Origin: Shimia sp. SK013
Lineage (GTDB): Bacteria > Pseudomonadota > Alphaproteobacteria > Rhodobacterales > Rhodobacteraceae
Direction of reading: 5' to 3'
Assembly: GCF_001292625.1 (NCBI RefSeq)
Contig: NZ_LAJH01000011.1
Coordinates: 1 to 64,000 of the forward strand
DNA length: 64,000 bases
In this document: positions 36,429 through 46,089 of the stretch, one piece after another
Layout: every line of letters starts with the position of its first letter
Position numbering within the stretch: position 1 is the first letter of the stretch
Position numbers and translations under genes: made by a program
The notes under the pieces: generated by a model
Databases searched by the model: none
What the model saw: only the letters and a program-made list of their open reading frames with translations
Told to the model about the DNA's origin: nothing

Positions 36429-36526
36429 TTTGCAGAGTTTGCGATAGTGCACTGCAAAGTTTTGCAAACTTGCGATGAGTGGGGTTGGGCGCAAATAGTC
36501 GGGAGGGTATTTGCAAAGTTGCAAAC
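36429..36526. promoter_or_regulatory. Cluster of ScfR/RamB-like TTTGCAAA half-sites
   Basis: Three sets of repeats occur in 98 bp: TTTGCAGAGTTTGCGA at 36429-36444, CTGCAAAGTTTTGCAAAC with a following TTGCGA at 36452-36475, and TTTGCAAAGTTGCAAAC at 36510-36526. They resemble the TTTGCAAA direct repeats bound by ScfR-family regulators (PccR of Rhodobacter sphaeroides, RamB of Corynebacterium), which control short-chain acyl-CoA metabolism. They lie between divergent prpE and the membrane-protein gene, so both could be controlled. No such regulator gene is in the window. Confidence 0.7.
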
Positions 36527-36625
36527 TTGGCCGTCTTGCCAATTCGAATCAACGTGGAATTCTGGGGCGCGCTGTTGACAGGTTCGAGGCGCGCGCGTCA
36601 TTGTTCAGGCAATTCGAGGAAGGTT

Positions 36626-37861
36626 ATGACAGACATCAATTTACAAACAACCCACGGCACCGGGCTGGGCAGGTTTTTCAAAATGAACTGGGTGTTCAGT
36701 GCGCGGCGGGATCTGATATTTTTGATTGGTTCGGTCTTGGCGGGCTGGGCTGTGTTTGGCATGTACCTGGTCATGGGCTGGAATATGATATTGGTCTGGC
36801 TGATCTGGGTGATCGTGTTGGACACACCGCATTTCTTTGCCACCTACAGTCGGACCTATCTGGACCGTGAAGCCCGCAAACAGATGCCACGGCTGTTGAT
36901 CCTTTCGCTGGGGGTGTTTCTGATCGGTCCCGCGGCCCTCATCTTGTCATATGGACTGCAGGGGCTGGGCGCACCATTCTGGAAAACGCCATGGTATGGC
37001 TTCATGATAATGGTCAGCCTATGGGCGTATTGGCACGTGACACGCCAGCACTATGGTATTCTGCGCCTGTATCATCGGGTGAACGGCGAGACGGGCACCA
37101 AGGATGCGCGGATCGACAGTTGGGTACTTTATGGGTGCTTGCTGGTGCCATTTGTGGCGTTCTTGGCCCGTCATGGCGGCGCGCGGCGGCGGGTCGGGTT
37201 AGAAGGGCGCCTGACCTTTCCAGAGCGTGAAGTGGGGCAGGGTTGGATCGACTATGTCGCTGCATTGCAGTGGGAGCTTTGGGTGGTATTGGCAACGATT
37301 GTGATCGTTGTGGTATTGCTAGGTGTGTTTGCGGCGAGGCAAGTTCAACGCGTGATACGCGGCGAAAAAATTGCCCTGCCCAAGCTGGCATTTTTGGCAG
37401 CTGTGCTGCCGCTGCATCTGTATATGTGCTATTCGGACCATCTGCTGTTCACTGGTCTTTTGGTGTTCACTATGATTGTGACGATTTATCACGACTGTCA
37501 GTATCTGGCGATTGTCTGGTTTTATAACGAGAACCGCTATGGCGGTAATCCGCAGAAGGCAGAGAAAACATACGGCATCGCGGCCAAGCTGTCGCGAAAT
37601 TTTTGGATTTACCTTGGCTTTGCGATTGCGACGATCTCGGTGCCGGTTTGGGGGCTGGGATGTTTAATCGGGCGTATCAATGTTTGCTCTCCAGGACCGG
37701 TCTGGGGCGACCAGCTGCAAATTGGAGGCACCACTTGGATAGCGTTTTACGTGATGCTGACACTCGGTTTTCAGATGCACCACTATGTTTTGGATCAGTT
37801 CATCTGGCGACCAAGCAAAGACAAAAAGCTGCGCGAAGACTTAAAGATGGAAGAAGCGTAG
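36626..37861 (+). CDS. Polytopic membrane protein of unknown function with His motifs
   Basis: The 411-residue integral membrane protein has around nine hydrophobic segments. I do not recognise the family with certainty. Conserved-looking His-bearing motifs lie near membrane borders: DTPHFFATYSRTYLD, WHVTRQHYGILRLYHR, TIYHDCQYLAIVWFYNENRY and QMHHYVLDQFIW. This pattern recalls membrane-bound metal enzymes (desaturase or Brp/Blh-like carotenoid oxygenases), but that is only a suggestion. ATG 36626 follows GAGGAAGG; the longer frame from 36479 runs through the regulatory region and is rejected. It is divergent from prpE and shares the TTTGCAAA cluster. Confidence 0.75.
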   Translation: MTDINLQTTHGTGLGRFFKMNWVFSARRDLIFLIGSVLAGWAVFGMYLVMGWNMILVWLIWVIVLDTPHFFATYSRTYLDREARKQMPRLLILSLGVFLIGPAALILSYGLQGLGAPFWKTPWYGFMIMVSLWAYWHVTRQHYGILRLYHRVNGETGTKDARIDSWVLYGCLLVPFVAFLARHGGARRRVGLEGRLTFPEREVGQGWIDYVAALQWELWVVLATIVIVVVLLGVFAARQVQRVIRGEKIALPKLAFLAAVLPLHLYMCYSDHLLFTGLLVFTMIVTIYHDCQYLAIVWFYNENRYGGNPQKAEKTYGIAAKLSRNFWIYLGFAIATISVPVWGLGCLIGRINVCSPGPVWGDQLQIGGTTWIAFYVMLTLGFQMHHYVLDQFIWRPSKDKKLREDLKMEEA

Positions 37862-37900
37862 TCTACGGAACACTGACAAGTTTGTAGTTGTGAAAGTGTA

Positions 37901-37930
37901 CGCCCTCCCGGAAAACCAGGGGAGCGTTTT
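37901..37930 (+). terminator. Probable intrinsic terminator after the membrane-protein gene
   Basis: A seven-pair stem with a two-base bulge (CGCCCTCCC with GGGGAGCG) is followed by TTTTACATTTT. It lies 40 bp after the stop at 37861 and immediately before the convergent malic-enzyme stop at 37936. Confidence 0.45.
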
Positions 37931-37935
37931 ACATT

Positions 37936-40215
37936 TTAACCGTAGTGTGTAACAGGCGTGCCAGCGATGGCGGCCATGTTGAGTAAGCCGCGAGCGGTGA
38001 TGGATTGGCTGACGATGTGCGCTTTGTTGCCCATGCCCATCAAGATCGGACCCACCTCCAGCGCATCGGCACGCATCTTCAGGATATTCCGTACTGCAGA
38101 GGCGGCGTCAGCGTGAGCGAAAATCAACACATTGGCGGCGCCTTCGAGGCGGGTGCGGGGGAATATCCGGGCACGCAGGCCTGCATCCAAGGCCGTATCG
38201 ACGTTCATTTCGCCTTCATAGGCAAAATCACGTGGTCGGCTGTCGAGGATCGCCAGAGCCTCTCGTAAACGTTTGCCGGACCCCTCACGGTGATTGCCGA
38301 ACTGGCTTTGTGAGCAAAGCGCAATGTTGGGCTCAAGACCAAAACGACGCACATGGCGAGCAGCGCCTTCGGCGATACGGGCAATGTGTTCGGGACTCGG
38401 CAATTCGTGCACCTGTGTATCGGCGATAAAAAGCGGACCGTCTTCGAGAATCATGAGTGACAGAGCGCCATCGGGTGCGCGCTGCGCGTTCCCCAGCATT
38501 TGTTGCACATAATTCAAATGCCAGCGGTATTCGCCGAAGGTACCGCAGATCATGCTGTCCGCTTCTTCACGGTGCACCATAATGGCGCCAATCGCCGTGG
38601 TGTTTGTTCGCATGATGGCTTTGGCCAGATCAGGGGTGACCCCTTCGCGTTCCATTAGCTCGTGATAACTGTTCCAGTAATCAAAATAGCGCGGGTCGTT
38701 CTCCGGATTAACAATCTGAAAATCAGTCCCTGGGCGAATTGTGAGGCCAGCACGCTCGCAGCGTGACTCGATCACCTCGGGGCGGCCAATCAAGATTGGC
38801 GTTTCTGTGGTTTCTTCTAGAATGGCCTGGGCGGCGCGCAGCACACGTTCGTCTTCGCCTTCGGCAAATACAATGCGGCGCGCGGCGTTTCTGGCGGCTT
38901 CAAACACGGGGCGCATTAACAACGCTGACTTGAAAACGGATTGATTGAGTTTGTGCGTGTAAGCCTCGAGGTCTTCGATCGGGCGTTTTGCCACTCCGGA
39001 CTTCATAGCCGCGCTGGCAACTGCGGCGGAAACCACACCCACAAGACGTGGATCAAACGGTTTCGGAATCAGGTAATCTGCGCCAAAAGTGAGCTGCTCG
39101 CCCTTGTAGGCAGCAGCGGCTTCAGCGGATGTGGTCGCACGGGCCAATTCGGCGATGCCGTCGACGCAGGCCACGCACATTTCGTCGTTGATCTCGGTTG
39201 CACCGACATCCAATGCGCCGCGGAAGATGAAAGGGAAGCACAGGACGTTGTTGACCTGATTGGGGAAGTCGGAGCGGCCGGTGGCGATGATCGCGTCGGG
39301 GGCGACCTTGCGGGCGGCGTCGGGCATGATTTCTGGCGTGGGGTTCGCAAGCGCAAAGACAATCGGGCGCGGGGTCATCCGGGCTACGTGCTCGGGCTTG
39401 AGAACGCCTGGGCCGGAAAGGCCAAGAAACATGTCTGCTCCATCCATAACGTCATCGAGCGTTCGCAAATTGGTTTTTTGGGCAAACTCGACTTTTTGCG
39501 GGGTCATATCTTCGGTGCGGCCCTCGTAGACCAAACCGTGAATGTCACAGAGCCAGACGTTTTCGCGCTTCACGCCGAGTTTCAGCAGCATGTTGAGGCA
39601 CGCGATGCCTGCAGCGCCGCCACCTGTCGAGACGATTTTAATGTCCTCGAATTTTTTGCCGGCAACTTGTAACGCGTTGGTGGCGGCTGCGCCGACCACG
39701 ATGGCAGTGCCGTGTTGGTCGTCATGAAAAACGGGGATGTTCATGCGTTCTCGGCAGAGCTTTTCGACAATAAAGCAGTCTGGCGCCTTTATGTCTTCGA
39801 GATTGATCGCGCCAAAAGTAGGTCCCATTGCGCAAACAATGTCCGCCAGCTTTTCCGGATCTTTTTCGTCTAGTTCAATGTCAAAACAGTCGATGTTGGC
39901 GAATTTTTTGAACAGAACCGCTTTACCTTCCATCACAGGCTTTGAGGCCAGTGCGCCGATGTTGCCTAGTCCCAATACCGCGGTTCCGTTGGAAACAACA
40001 GCAACCAGGTTCTGTCGAGCGGTGTAAAGTGCAGCATTGGCTGGGTCGTCTTTGATCTCCAGGCAAGCTTCAGCCACGCCGGGTGAATAGGCGCGTGAAA
40101 GGTCGCGCCCGTTTGCCAATGGTTTGGTGGCACGAATTTCAAGCTTACCCGGCTTGGGTTTTGCGTGGTAGAACAGGGCCGCATCGCGGAGTGACTGGGT
40201 GCGGTTGTCGGACAT
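37936..40215 (-). CDS. maeB: NADP-dependent malic enzyme with phosphotransacetylase-like domain
   Basis: The 759-residue MaeB-type enzyme decarboxylates malate to pyruvate with NADP+. The malic domain holds [15 protein letters not shown], the [19 protein letters not shown] segment and the DCFDIELDE metal site; a Rossmann domain follows ([15 protein letters not shown]). The C-terminal third (about residue 430 on) is a PTA/PTB-like domain that usually regulates activity by acetyl-CoA rather than catalysing. It connects the TCA cycle to pyruvate and NADPH, useful during growth on acyl-CoA substrates such as those handled by prpE and the beta-oxidation genes nearby. Confidence 0.95.
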   Translation of the reverse strand: MSDNRTQSLRDAALFYHAKPKPGKLEIRATKPLANGRDLSRAYSPGVAEACLEIKDDPANAALYTARQNLVAVVSNGTAVLGLGNIGALASKPVMEGKAVLFKKFANIDCFDIELDEKDPEKLADIVCAMGPTFGAINLEDIKAPDCFIVEKLCRERMNIPVFHDDQHGTAIVVGAAATNALQVAGKKFEDIKIVSTGGGAAGIACLNMLLKLGVKRENVWLCDIHGLVYEGRTEDMTPQKVEFAQKTNLRTLDDVMDGADMFLGLSGPGVLKPEHVARMTPRPIVFALANPTPEIMPDAARKVAPDAIIATGRSDFPNQVNNVLCFPFIFRGALDVGATEINDEMCVACVDGIAELARATTSAEAAAAYKGEQLTFGADYLIPKPFDPRLVGVVSAAVASAAMKSGVAKRPIEDLEAYTHKLNQSVFKSALLMRPVFEAARNAARRIVFAEGEDERVLRAAQAILEETTETPILIGRPEVIESRCERAGLTIRPGTDFQIVNPENDPRYFDYWNSYHELMEREGVTPDLAKAIMRTNTTAIGAIMVHREEADSMICGTFGEYRWHLNYVQQMLGNAQRAPDGALSLMILEDGPLFIADTQVHELPSPEHIARIAEGAARHVRRFGLEPNIALCSQSQFGNHREGSGKRLREALAILDSRPRDFAYEGEMNVDTALDAGLRARIFPRTRLEGAANVLIFAHADAASAVRNILKMRADALEVGPILMGMGNKAHIVSQSITARGLLNMAAIAGTPVTHYG

Positions 40216-40367
40216 TCGAGATACCTCGGATCAGGGATTTCAGAGATAGTTGAGCCTTAAACTAGTTTTGTAACGGTGGAAATGGGCAATCCTGACGCGG
40301 CGGCAGTGTATTGAGTATTTGACCGTTTGGTTTATTATTGATTGAAAGACTCGAGGGAGTGGTGATT

Positions 40368-41456
40368 TTGGACATACGGGCTGAGGTGCGACTCCCAACA
40401 TATGAGTTGCGGGACGATATCCCTTTCTACACCAAAACGTTGAAAATGCGGATGGATATGATTTATCCGGCGGACGACCCAACTGTGGCGGTGTTTTCGG
40501 GCCATGGATTGCGGCTGCGTATCGAAAAGGGGGCGGTGGAAGCGCCGGGAATGATCCGGGTTCTAACCGATGACCCGGACGGGTTTGCGGATGGCGCTCG
40601 GACGTTGGTTGCGCCCAACGGCACCAAAGTGGAAATCGACGAATTGAATCCGCCTTTGGTCTTACCGAAGGTGCAACATTCGTTTGTGGTTCGGAGGCTT
40701 GCAGATCAGGCCCCTTGGGTTATCGGTCGGGCAGGTATGCACTATCGCGATCTGGTGCCGGACAGGTTGGGCGGCGCGATGATAGCCAGCCACATTCGCA
40801 TCCCTGACGGTGGTCCGGTGCCAGATATGGTGCATTTCCACAAAGTGGGGTTTCAACTGATCTTTTGCGTGAACGGCTGGGTTGATGTGCTTTATGAAGA
40901 TCAGGGCGGAATGCGACGTCTGCATGAAGGCGACTGTTTTATCCAGCCACCGGAAATTCGACATATGGTTTGTGAGGCGAGTGACGATCTACAAGTGATT
41001 GAAATTGGCGTGCCGGCGGATCATGTAACCGAGGTCGATCATGAGATGACCCTGCCGACGCCGCATGACAGGCCAAACCGGGAATGGGGCGGGCAGCGGT
41101 TTGTACACAATTTGGCAGAGAATGCCGAGTGGAAGGACTTCCGCTTGTCGGGGTTCGTTTGCCGAGACACCACGATTGCTGCCAACACCATGGCGGTCGC
41201 CGGTGTTCAGGTGATCCGGCGAGGAGCTGGTGAGCCACAATGGGCGCGTCATGATGCGGATATTCACTTTACCTTTGTGATGAAGGGCACGATGGTTTTG
41301 CAGGGGGAGGGCCGCGATCCCTTTGCCTTGGAAACCGGAGATGCCTTTGTAATCCCGCCTGGAATGAAAACCTTATACGCCGAGCCGAGCGTAGACATCG
41401 AGTTGCTCGAAGTCACGCTTCCCGGTGCTTTCAAGACGAAAGAGACCAATCAATGA
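40368..41456 (+). CDS. VOC (glyoxalase-like) plus double cupin protein
   Basis: The protein of about 362 residues has three parts. The N-terminal vicinal-oxygen-chelate-like domain (about 1-95) reads LPTYELRDDIPFYTKTLKMRMD and GLRLRIE. Two cupin domains follow: MVHFHKVGFQLIFCVNGWVDVLYED with GDCFIQPPEIRH, and DIHFTFVMKGTMVLQGEGRD with GDAFVIPPGM. TTG 40368 fits a GAGGGAG eight bases before it; TTG 40338 or GTG 40362 are alternatives. The stop overlaps cdd by ATGA, so it is translated with the nucleoside operon. A role in nucleoside or deoxyribose metabolism is implied only by this context. Confidence 0.8.
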   Translation: MDIRAEVRLPTYELRDDIPFYTKTLKMRMDMIYPADDPTVAVFSGHGLRLRIEKGAVEAPGMIRVLTDDPDGFADGARTLVAPNGTKVEIDELNPPLVLPKVQHSFVVRRLADQAPWVIGRAGMHYRDLVPDRLGGAMIASHIRIPDGGPVPDMVHFHKVGFQLIFCVNGWVDVLYEDQGGMRRLHEGDCFIQPPEIRHMVCEASDDLQVIEIGVPADHVTEVDHEMTLPTPHDRPNREWGGQRFVHNLAENAEWKDFRLSGFVCRDTTIAANTMAVAGVQVIRRGAGEPQWARHDADIHFTFVMKGTMVLQGEGRDPFALETGDAFVIPPGMKTLYAEPSVDIELLEVTLPGAFKTKETNQ

Positions 41457-41872
41457 GTGCAGATATTCAATTGGACAAGACGGCGTTTGCTGTGCGCGAG
41501 CATGCTTATGCGCCATATTCCAGCTTTAAAGTTGGCGCGGCCGTGCGGTCTGTCAGTGGCGTGGTTTATTCAGGTTGCAACGTAGAAAACATTGCCTACC
41601 CCGAAGGCACTTGTGCCGAAGCAGGGGCAATCGCTGCGATGGTCGCCGCAGGCGAAACCCGACTGGTTGAAGTTTTTGTCGTGGCAGACAGCAAGGAGCC
41701 TGTAAGCCCTTGCGGTGGCTGTCGTCAAAAGTTGGCGGAGTTTTCCGGCGGTGATGCTGTCGTGACACTCGCCAATCTAGACGGTGTACGTGTGCATATG
41801 ACCATGGCTGAATTGTTGCCTGGGGCATTTGGTGCAGATCACATGGATGCCGACCACAAAGACCGCGATTAA
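41453..41872 (+). CDS. cdd: Cytidine deaminase
   Basis: The 139-residue zinc enzyme converts cytidine and deoxycytidine to uridine forms. The CNVENIAYPEGTCAEAGAI motif holds the zinc Cys and catalytic Glu (TCAE), and PCGGCRQ provides the other two zinc cysteines. YAPYSSFKVGAAV is the substrate-binding N-terminal motif. It overlaps the upstream VOC-cupin gene by four bases and precedes deoA by 15 bp. Confidence 0.95.
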   Translation: MSADIQLDKTAFAVREHAYAPYSSFKVGAAVRSVSGVVYSGCNVENIAYPEGTCAEAGAIAAMVAAGETRLVEVFVVADSKEPVSPCGGCRQKLAEFSGGDAVVTLANLDGVRVHMTMAELLPGAFGADHMDADHKDRD

Positions 41873-41887
41873 AGCAGGAGACGCTTG

Positions 41888-43192
41888 ATGGATGCGCGAG
41901 CAATTATTGCGGAGTTAAGGCGTGGCGAAGCCCCCAGCGGCGAGGAGTTGGCTTGGTTTGCCCGTGGGCTTTCCGACGGCACCGTGAGCGACGCGCAAGC
42001 GGGGGCGTTTGCTATGGGCGTGTGTTTGCGCGGGTTGAGTGAAGAGGGTCGTGTGGCTCTGACATTGGCGATGCGCGACAGTGGAGACACTTTGGCATGG
42101 GATGTGCCGGGTCCAGTGCTGGATAAGCATTCCACAGGTGGCGTCGGTGATTGTGTGAGTTTGGTGTTGGCACCTGCATTGGCGGCTTGCGGGGCTTACG
42201 TTCCGATGATTTCGGGGCGTGGGCTGGGCCACACCGGAGGAACGCTGGACAAATTGGAGGCCATTCCGGGATATCAAACCGGATTGGACGAAGCGCGGTT
42301 TTCGCAAGTGGTGCGTGAGTGTGGTGCATCAATAGTCAGCGCGACCGCCGATATCGCACCAGCGGACAAACGGCTTTATGCGATCCGAGATGTGACCGGC
42401 ACGGTAGAAAGCCTCGACCTGATCACAGCCTCGATATTGTCCAAGAAGCTGGCCGCTGGATTACATGGCCTTGTGTTAGACGTGAAGGTCGGCTCCGGTG
42501 CTTTCATGAAAACTCACAAAGAGGCAGAGGCTCTGGCAGAGTCGTTGGTGAGCACCGCAAATCTTGCGGGGTGTCCAACAAGTGCAGTTATCTCGGATAT
42601 GAACCAGCCGCTAGCGCCGGCACTGGGCAATTCGCTTGAGGTCGCCGCCAGTATGGAAGTTTTAACCGGAGGTGCTGGCGGTGCAATAGCCGAGCTGAGC
42701 GTGTCGTTGGGTGGCGTGTTGTTGGCCAATACGGGGCTTGCGGAGGACGTCGAGGCAGGCGTAGCAAAGATGGTCGAGGTGCTGGCCAGTGGCCGCGCTG
42801 CGGACGCCTTTGGAAAGATGGTGGCCGCTCAGGGCGGACCGGTCAAATTTGTCGAAGAGTGGCAGAGGTTCCTGCCCGAGGCGTCTGTGATCCGACCTGT
42901 GAAAGCGCTTCGCGCAGGGTATGTCAGCGCGATTGATGGTGAAGCGCTTGGCTTGGCCGTTGTTGGCCTGGGCGGCGGCCGCCAAGTGGAAAGTGACGTG
43001 ATTGACCCCGCAGTCGGGTTTTCCGAAGTTGCGCGATTGGGGGATCGGGTTGAGCTTGGGGATACGCTGTTGCGATTGCACGCCAGCCGTGAGGACAAGG
43101 CGGAAGCCGCGCAGGCGGCGGTGTTTTCAGCAATCACGATTTCGGATGAAATGCCCGAACTCCCGCCGCTTGTGCATGAGAGGAGCCGGTGA
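41888..43192 (+). CDS. deoA: Thymidine phosphorylase
   Basis: The 434-residue enzyme cleaves thymidine or deoxyuridine with phosphate to the base and deoxyribose-1-phosphate. The phosphate-binding DKHSTGGVGD motif and the SGRGLGHTGGTLDKLEAIPG signature are intact. ATG 41888 is preferred over TTG 41885, with GGAG eight bases before. It overlaps deoB by one base (TGATG). Confidence 0.96.
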   Translation: MDARAIIAELRRGEAPSGEELAWFARGLSDGTVSDAQAGAFAMGVCLRGLSEEGRVALTLAMRDSGDTLAWDVPGPVLDKHSTGGVGDCVSLVLAPALAACGAYVPMISGRGLGHTGGTLDKLEAIPGYQTGLDEARFSQVVRECGASIVSATADIAPADKRLYAIRDVTGTVESLDLITASILSKKLAAGLHGLVLDVKVGSGAFMKTHKEAEALAESLVSTANLAGCPTSAVISDMNQPLAPALGNSLEVAASMEVLTGGAGGAIAELSVSLGGVLLANTGLAEDVEAGVAKMVEVLASGRAADAFGKMVAAQGGPVKFVEEWQRFLPEASVIRPVKALRAGYVSAIDGEALGLAVVGLGGGRQVESDVIDPAVGFSEVARLGDRVELGDTLLRLHASREDKAEAAQAAVFSAITISDEMPELPPLVHERSR

Positions 43193-44400
43193 TGGCGAGA
43201 GCGTTTTTGGTGGTGATGGATTCCGTTGGATGCGGTGGCGCGCCGGACGCTGGACGGTTTTACAACGGCGTTGTGCCCGACACCGGATCAAATACGCTGG
43301 CGCATATTGCGCAAGCTTGCGCCGCGGGCACAGCCGAGGAAGGACGGTCAGGTCCTTTGAAGGTGCCAAACCTCGACGCGCTGGGGCTTGGTGCAGCGAC
43401 GCGCCTTTCGAGTGGCGCCAATGTACCAGGATTGGACGCGACTCCGTCCGGCGCCTGGGGCGCAGCGACAGAACACAGTCTGGGCAAGGATACGCCGTCG
43501 GGCCATTGGGAGTTGGCCGGTGTGCCGGTGCCGTGGGATTGGGGCTATTTTTCTAAGACAACGCCCTGCTTTCCCGAAGCGCTAGTGGCCAAGGTCTGTG
43601 CGTTGGCAGGAACGGAGGGTATCCTTGGGAATTGCCGTGCGTCCGGCACAGTTATCATCGAAGATCTTGCGGAAGCGCATCTGCGAACCGGGTTCCCGAT
43701 TTGCTATACATCGGCTGACAGCGTGTTTCAGATTGCCGCGCACGAAGAGCATTTCGGCCTGGATCGGTTGCTAAAACTGTGCCGCGATCTGGCGCCAACT
43801 CTCCATGCCATGAAAATCGGCCGCGTGATCGCGCGCCCTTTTGTGGGTGATAGAGACGCGGGGTTCTCACGAACCACAAATCGCAGGGACTATGCGATTG
43901 CACCGCCGGAACCGGTTTTGACCAATTGGGTGCAGGACGCAGGCGGTAGCGTGCATGGGGTTGGCAAAATCGGCGACATTTTCTCCATGGCGGGCATCGA
44001 CGACTGTTCCAAAGGCGAGGACGTGACGCTAATGCAGGATTTGCAAAAATGGGCGCATAAAGCCGAGGACGGCAGCCTGACATTTGCGAATTTTGTTGAG
44101 TTTGACAGCCTGTATGGTCATCGGCGCGACATCTCGGGCTATGCATGCGCCTTGGAATGGTTTGATGCAGAGATCGGAACATTTATGGACAAAATGCGGG
44201 AGGGTGACCTCTTGATCCTAACTGCGGATCACGGCAATGACCCAAGTTGGTCAGGCACGGATCACACGCGCGAACGCGTGCCTGTGCTTTGTGCCGGAGC
44301 CGGAACCAAGGAGGTGGGGATCGTCGATTTCATTGATGTCGCTGCCACGATTGCCACACATCTGGGGGTGACCCCACCGCGCGGAAGGACTTTTTTGTGA
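43192..44400 (+). CDS. deoB: Phosphopentomutase
   Basis: The 402-residue alkaline-phosphatase-superfamily enzyme interconverts (deoxy)ribose-1- and -5-phosphate. The first metal site MDSVGCGGAPDA, the nucleophile-Thr region DTGSNTLAHI and the metal site TADHGNDPSWSGTDHTRE are present. AGGAG precedes ATG 43192. It is coupled to deoA and to the following add gene (GTGA overlap). Confidence 0.96.
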   Translation: MARAFLVVMDSVGCGGAPDAGRFYNGVVPDTGSNTLAHIAQACAAGTAEEGRSGPLKVPNLDALGLGAATRLSSGANVPGLDATPSGAWGAATEHSLGKDTPSGHWELAGVPVPWDWGYFSKTTPCFPEALVAKVCALAGTEGILGNCRASGTVIIEDLAEAHLRTGFPICYTSADSVFQIAAHEEHFGLDRLLKLCRDLAPTLHAMKIGRVIARPFVGDRDAGFSRTTNRRDYAIAPPEPVLTNWVQDAGGSVHGVGKIGDIFSMAGIDDCSKGEDVTLMQDLQKWAHKAEDGSLTFANFVEFDSLYGHRRDISGYACALEWFDAEIGTFMDKMREGDLLILTADHGNDPSWSGTDHTRERVPVLCAGAGTKEVGIVDFIDVAATIATHLGVTPPRGRTFL

Positions 44401-45383
44401 GCGTAGCTGATCTGCCTAAAATCGAATTGCACCTGCACCATGAAGGCGCTGCACCTCCGGAGTTCATCAAGCAATTGGCTCATGAGAAAAAAGTCGACCT
44501 GAGCAAAGTGTTTACTGCCGACGGAGGTTATGCGTTTGAGAATTTCGTGCATTTTTTGAGCGTCTATGAGGCGGCCAGTTCGGTTTTGACCGGGCCGGAA
44601 GATTTTGCACGGCTGACCACCGCAATTCTTGAGGCAAGCGCCGCCAATGGCGTGGTCTACTCCGAGAGCTTTCTGAGTCCGGACTTCTGCGGTGGCGGGG
44701 ATGTCGGCGCGTGGCGGGAGTATCTTGCAGCTATTCAGGAAGCGGCGGAAGCAGCCGAAGTCAAACACGGCATCACCTTGCGTGGTGTGGTCACGGCGGT
44801 GCGCCATTTCGGTGCCGAGAAATCCAAAGCCTCGTCGCTGTGCGCAGCGGAGACCGCGGGAGGTTTCGTAACCGGCTTTGGGATGGGTGGTGACGAGGGA
44901 CAGTTCACGCAGGGTGATTTCGGTTACGCTTTTGCGCAGGCCAAAGAGGCCGGTTTGCAGCTGACAACTCATGCTGGGGAGTTCGGTGGGCCCGAAAGCG
45001 TTTGGGATGCGATTCGGGATTTGAATGTGGAACGTATCGGTCACGGCGTGCGTGCAATTGAAGATCCCGAATTGATCAAAGAGCTGGTTGAGCGCGAGAT
45101 CACTCTAGAGGTTTGTCCGGGATCAAACGTCGTTCTCGGACTGTTTCCAGATTTCGCCAGCCACCCAATTCAAAAATTGCGAGACCTGGGCGTGAAGGTC
45201 ACAGTCAGTACCGACGATCCGCCGTTTTTCCACACCACGATGCGACGGGAATACGAAGAGCTTGCCAAAGCTTTCGGCTGGACCGAAGAAGACTTTCGCG
45301 CATTGAATGTCACCGCTCTTGACGCGGCGTTCTGCGACGGCGAGACAAAGAAAACAGTAGCCAAGAGACTGGAGAGAGCCTGA
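44397..45383 (+). CDS. add: Adenosine (or adenine) deaminase
   Basis: The 328-residue metal-dependent deaminase has the first zinc pair in ELHLHHEGA (HxH), [13 protein letters not shown] with zinc His and proton-donor Glu, [11 protein letters not shown], and the STDDPPFF zinc Asp motif. It converts (deoxy)adenosine to (deoxy)inosine. Adenine deaminase of the same family is possible and cannot be excluded by eye. The start is GTG 44397, overlapping the deoB stop by four bases. Confidence 0.9.
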   Translation: MSVADLPKIELHLHHEGAAPPEFIKQLAHEKKVDLSKVFTADGGYAFENFVHFLSVYEAASSVLTGPEDFARLTTAILEASAANGVVYSESFLSPDFCGGGDVGAWREYLAAIQEAAEAAEVKHGITLRGVVTAVRHFGAEKSKASSLCAAETAGGFVTGFGMGGDEGQFTQGDFGYAFAQAKEAGLQLTTHAGEFGGPESVWDAIRDLNVERIGHGVRAIEDPELIKELVEREITLEVCPGSNVVLGLFPDFASHPIQKLRDLGVKVTVSTDDPPFFHTTMRREYEELAKAFGWTEEDFRALNVTALDAAFCDGETKKTVAKRLERA

Positions 45384-46012
45384 TGAACCATCTGACCGTT
45401 GTTGATCACCCGCTGGTGCAGCACAAGCTGACGATTATGCGTGACGTGGCCACGTCGACCGGTGAATTTCGCCGCTTGCTGCGCGAAATCAGCCAGCTTT
45501 TGGCGTACGAAGTGACACGTGAATTGCCGATGACGACCAAGCGCATCACAACGCCAATGGTGGAAATGGACGCGCCGACGCTTGCGGGTCGTAAGTTGGC
45601 TCTGGTGTCAATCTTACGGGCGGGAAATGGCTTGCTGGACGGCATGCTGGAGCTGGTGCCGTCAGCGCGGGTTGGATTTGTCGGCCTTTACCGCGACGAG
45701 GAGACTTTGGAGCCAGTACAGTATTACTTCAAAGCGCCTGGTGAGCTTGATGAACGGTTGGTGATTGCGGTCGATCCAATGTTGGCCACCGGCAACTCTT
45801 CGGCAGCGGCGATAGACCTTCTCAAAAAGGAAGGTGCCAAAAATATCCGTTTCTTGTGTTTGCTTGCGGCGCCTGAAGGGGTTGCGCGAATGAAAGAGGC
45901 GCACCCGGATGTGCCGATTGTTACAGCATCGCTGGATGAACGTCTGAACGAGAAAGGTTATATCCTACCCGGTTTGGGAGACGCAGGCGATCGGATGTTT
46001 GGCACCCAGTGA
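45383..46012 (+). CDS. upp: Uracil phosphoribosyltransferase
   Basis: The 209-residue salvage enzyme makes UMP from uracil and PRPP. The PRPP loop [23 protein letters not shown] and the C-terminal [16 protein letters not shown] uracil-binding segment are diagnostic. It overlaps add by one base (TGATG) and ends the six-gene nucleoside salvage operon. Confidence 0.97.
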   Translation: MNHLTVVDHPLVQHKLTIMRDVATSTGEFRRLLREISQLLAYEVTRELPMTTKRITTPMVEMDAPTLAGRKLALVSILRAGNGLLDGMLELVPSARVGFVGLYRDEETLEPVQYYFKAPGELDERLVIAVDPMLATGNSSAAAIDLLKKEGAKNIRFLCLLAAPEGVARMKEAHPDVPIVTASLDERLNEKGYILPGLGDAGDRMFGTQ

Positions 46013-46089
46013 AGCAAATTTAACGATATCAGCAGTTTACTCGTCTAGATATTTCCGGCAATGTTGCCCCTACATCTTGTGGGGGCAAA

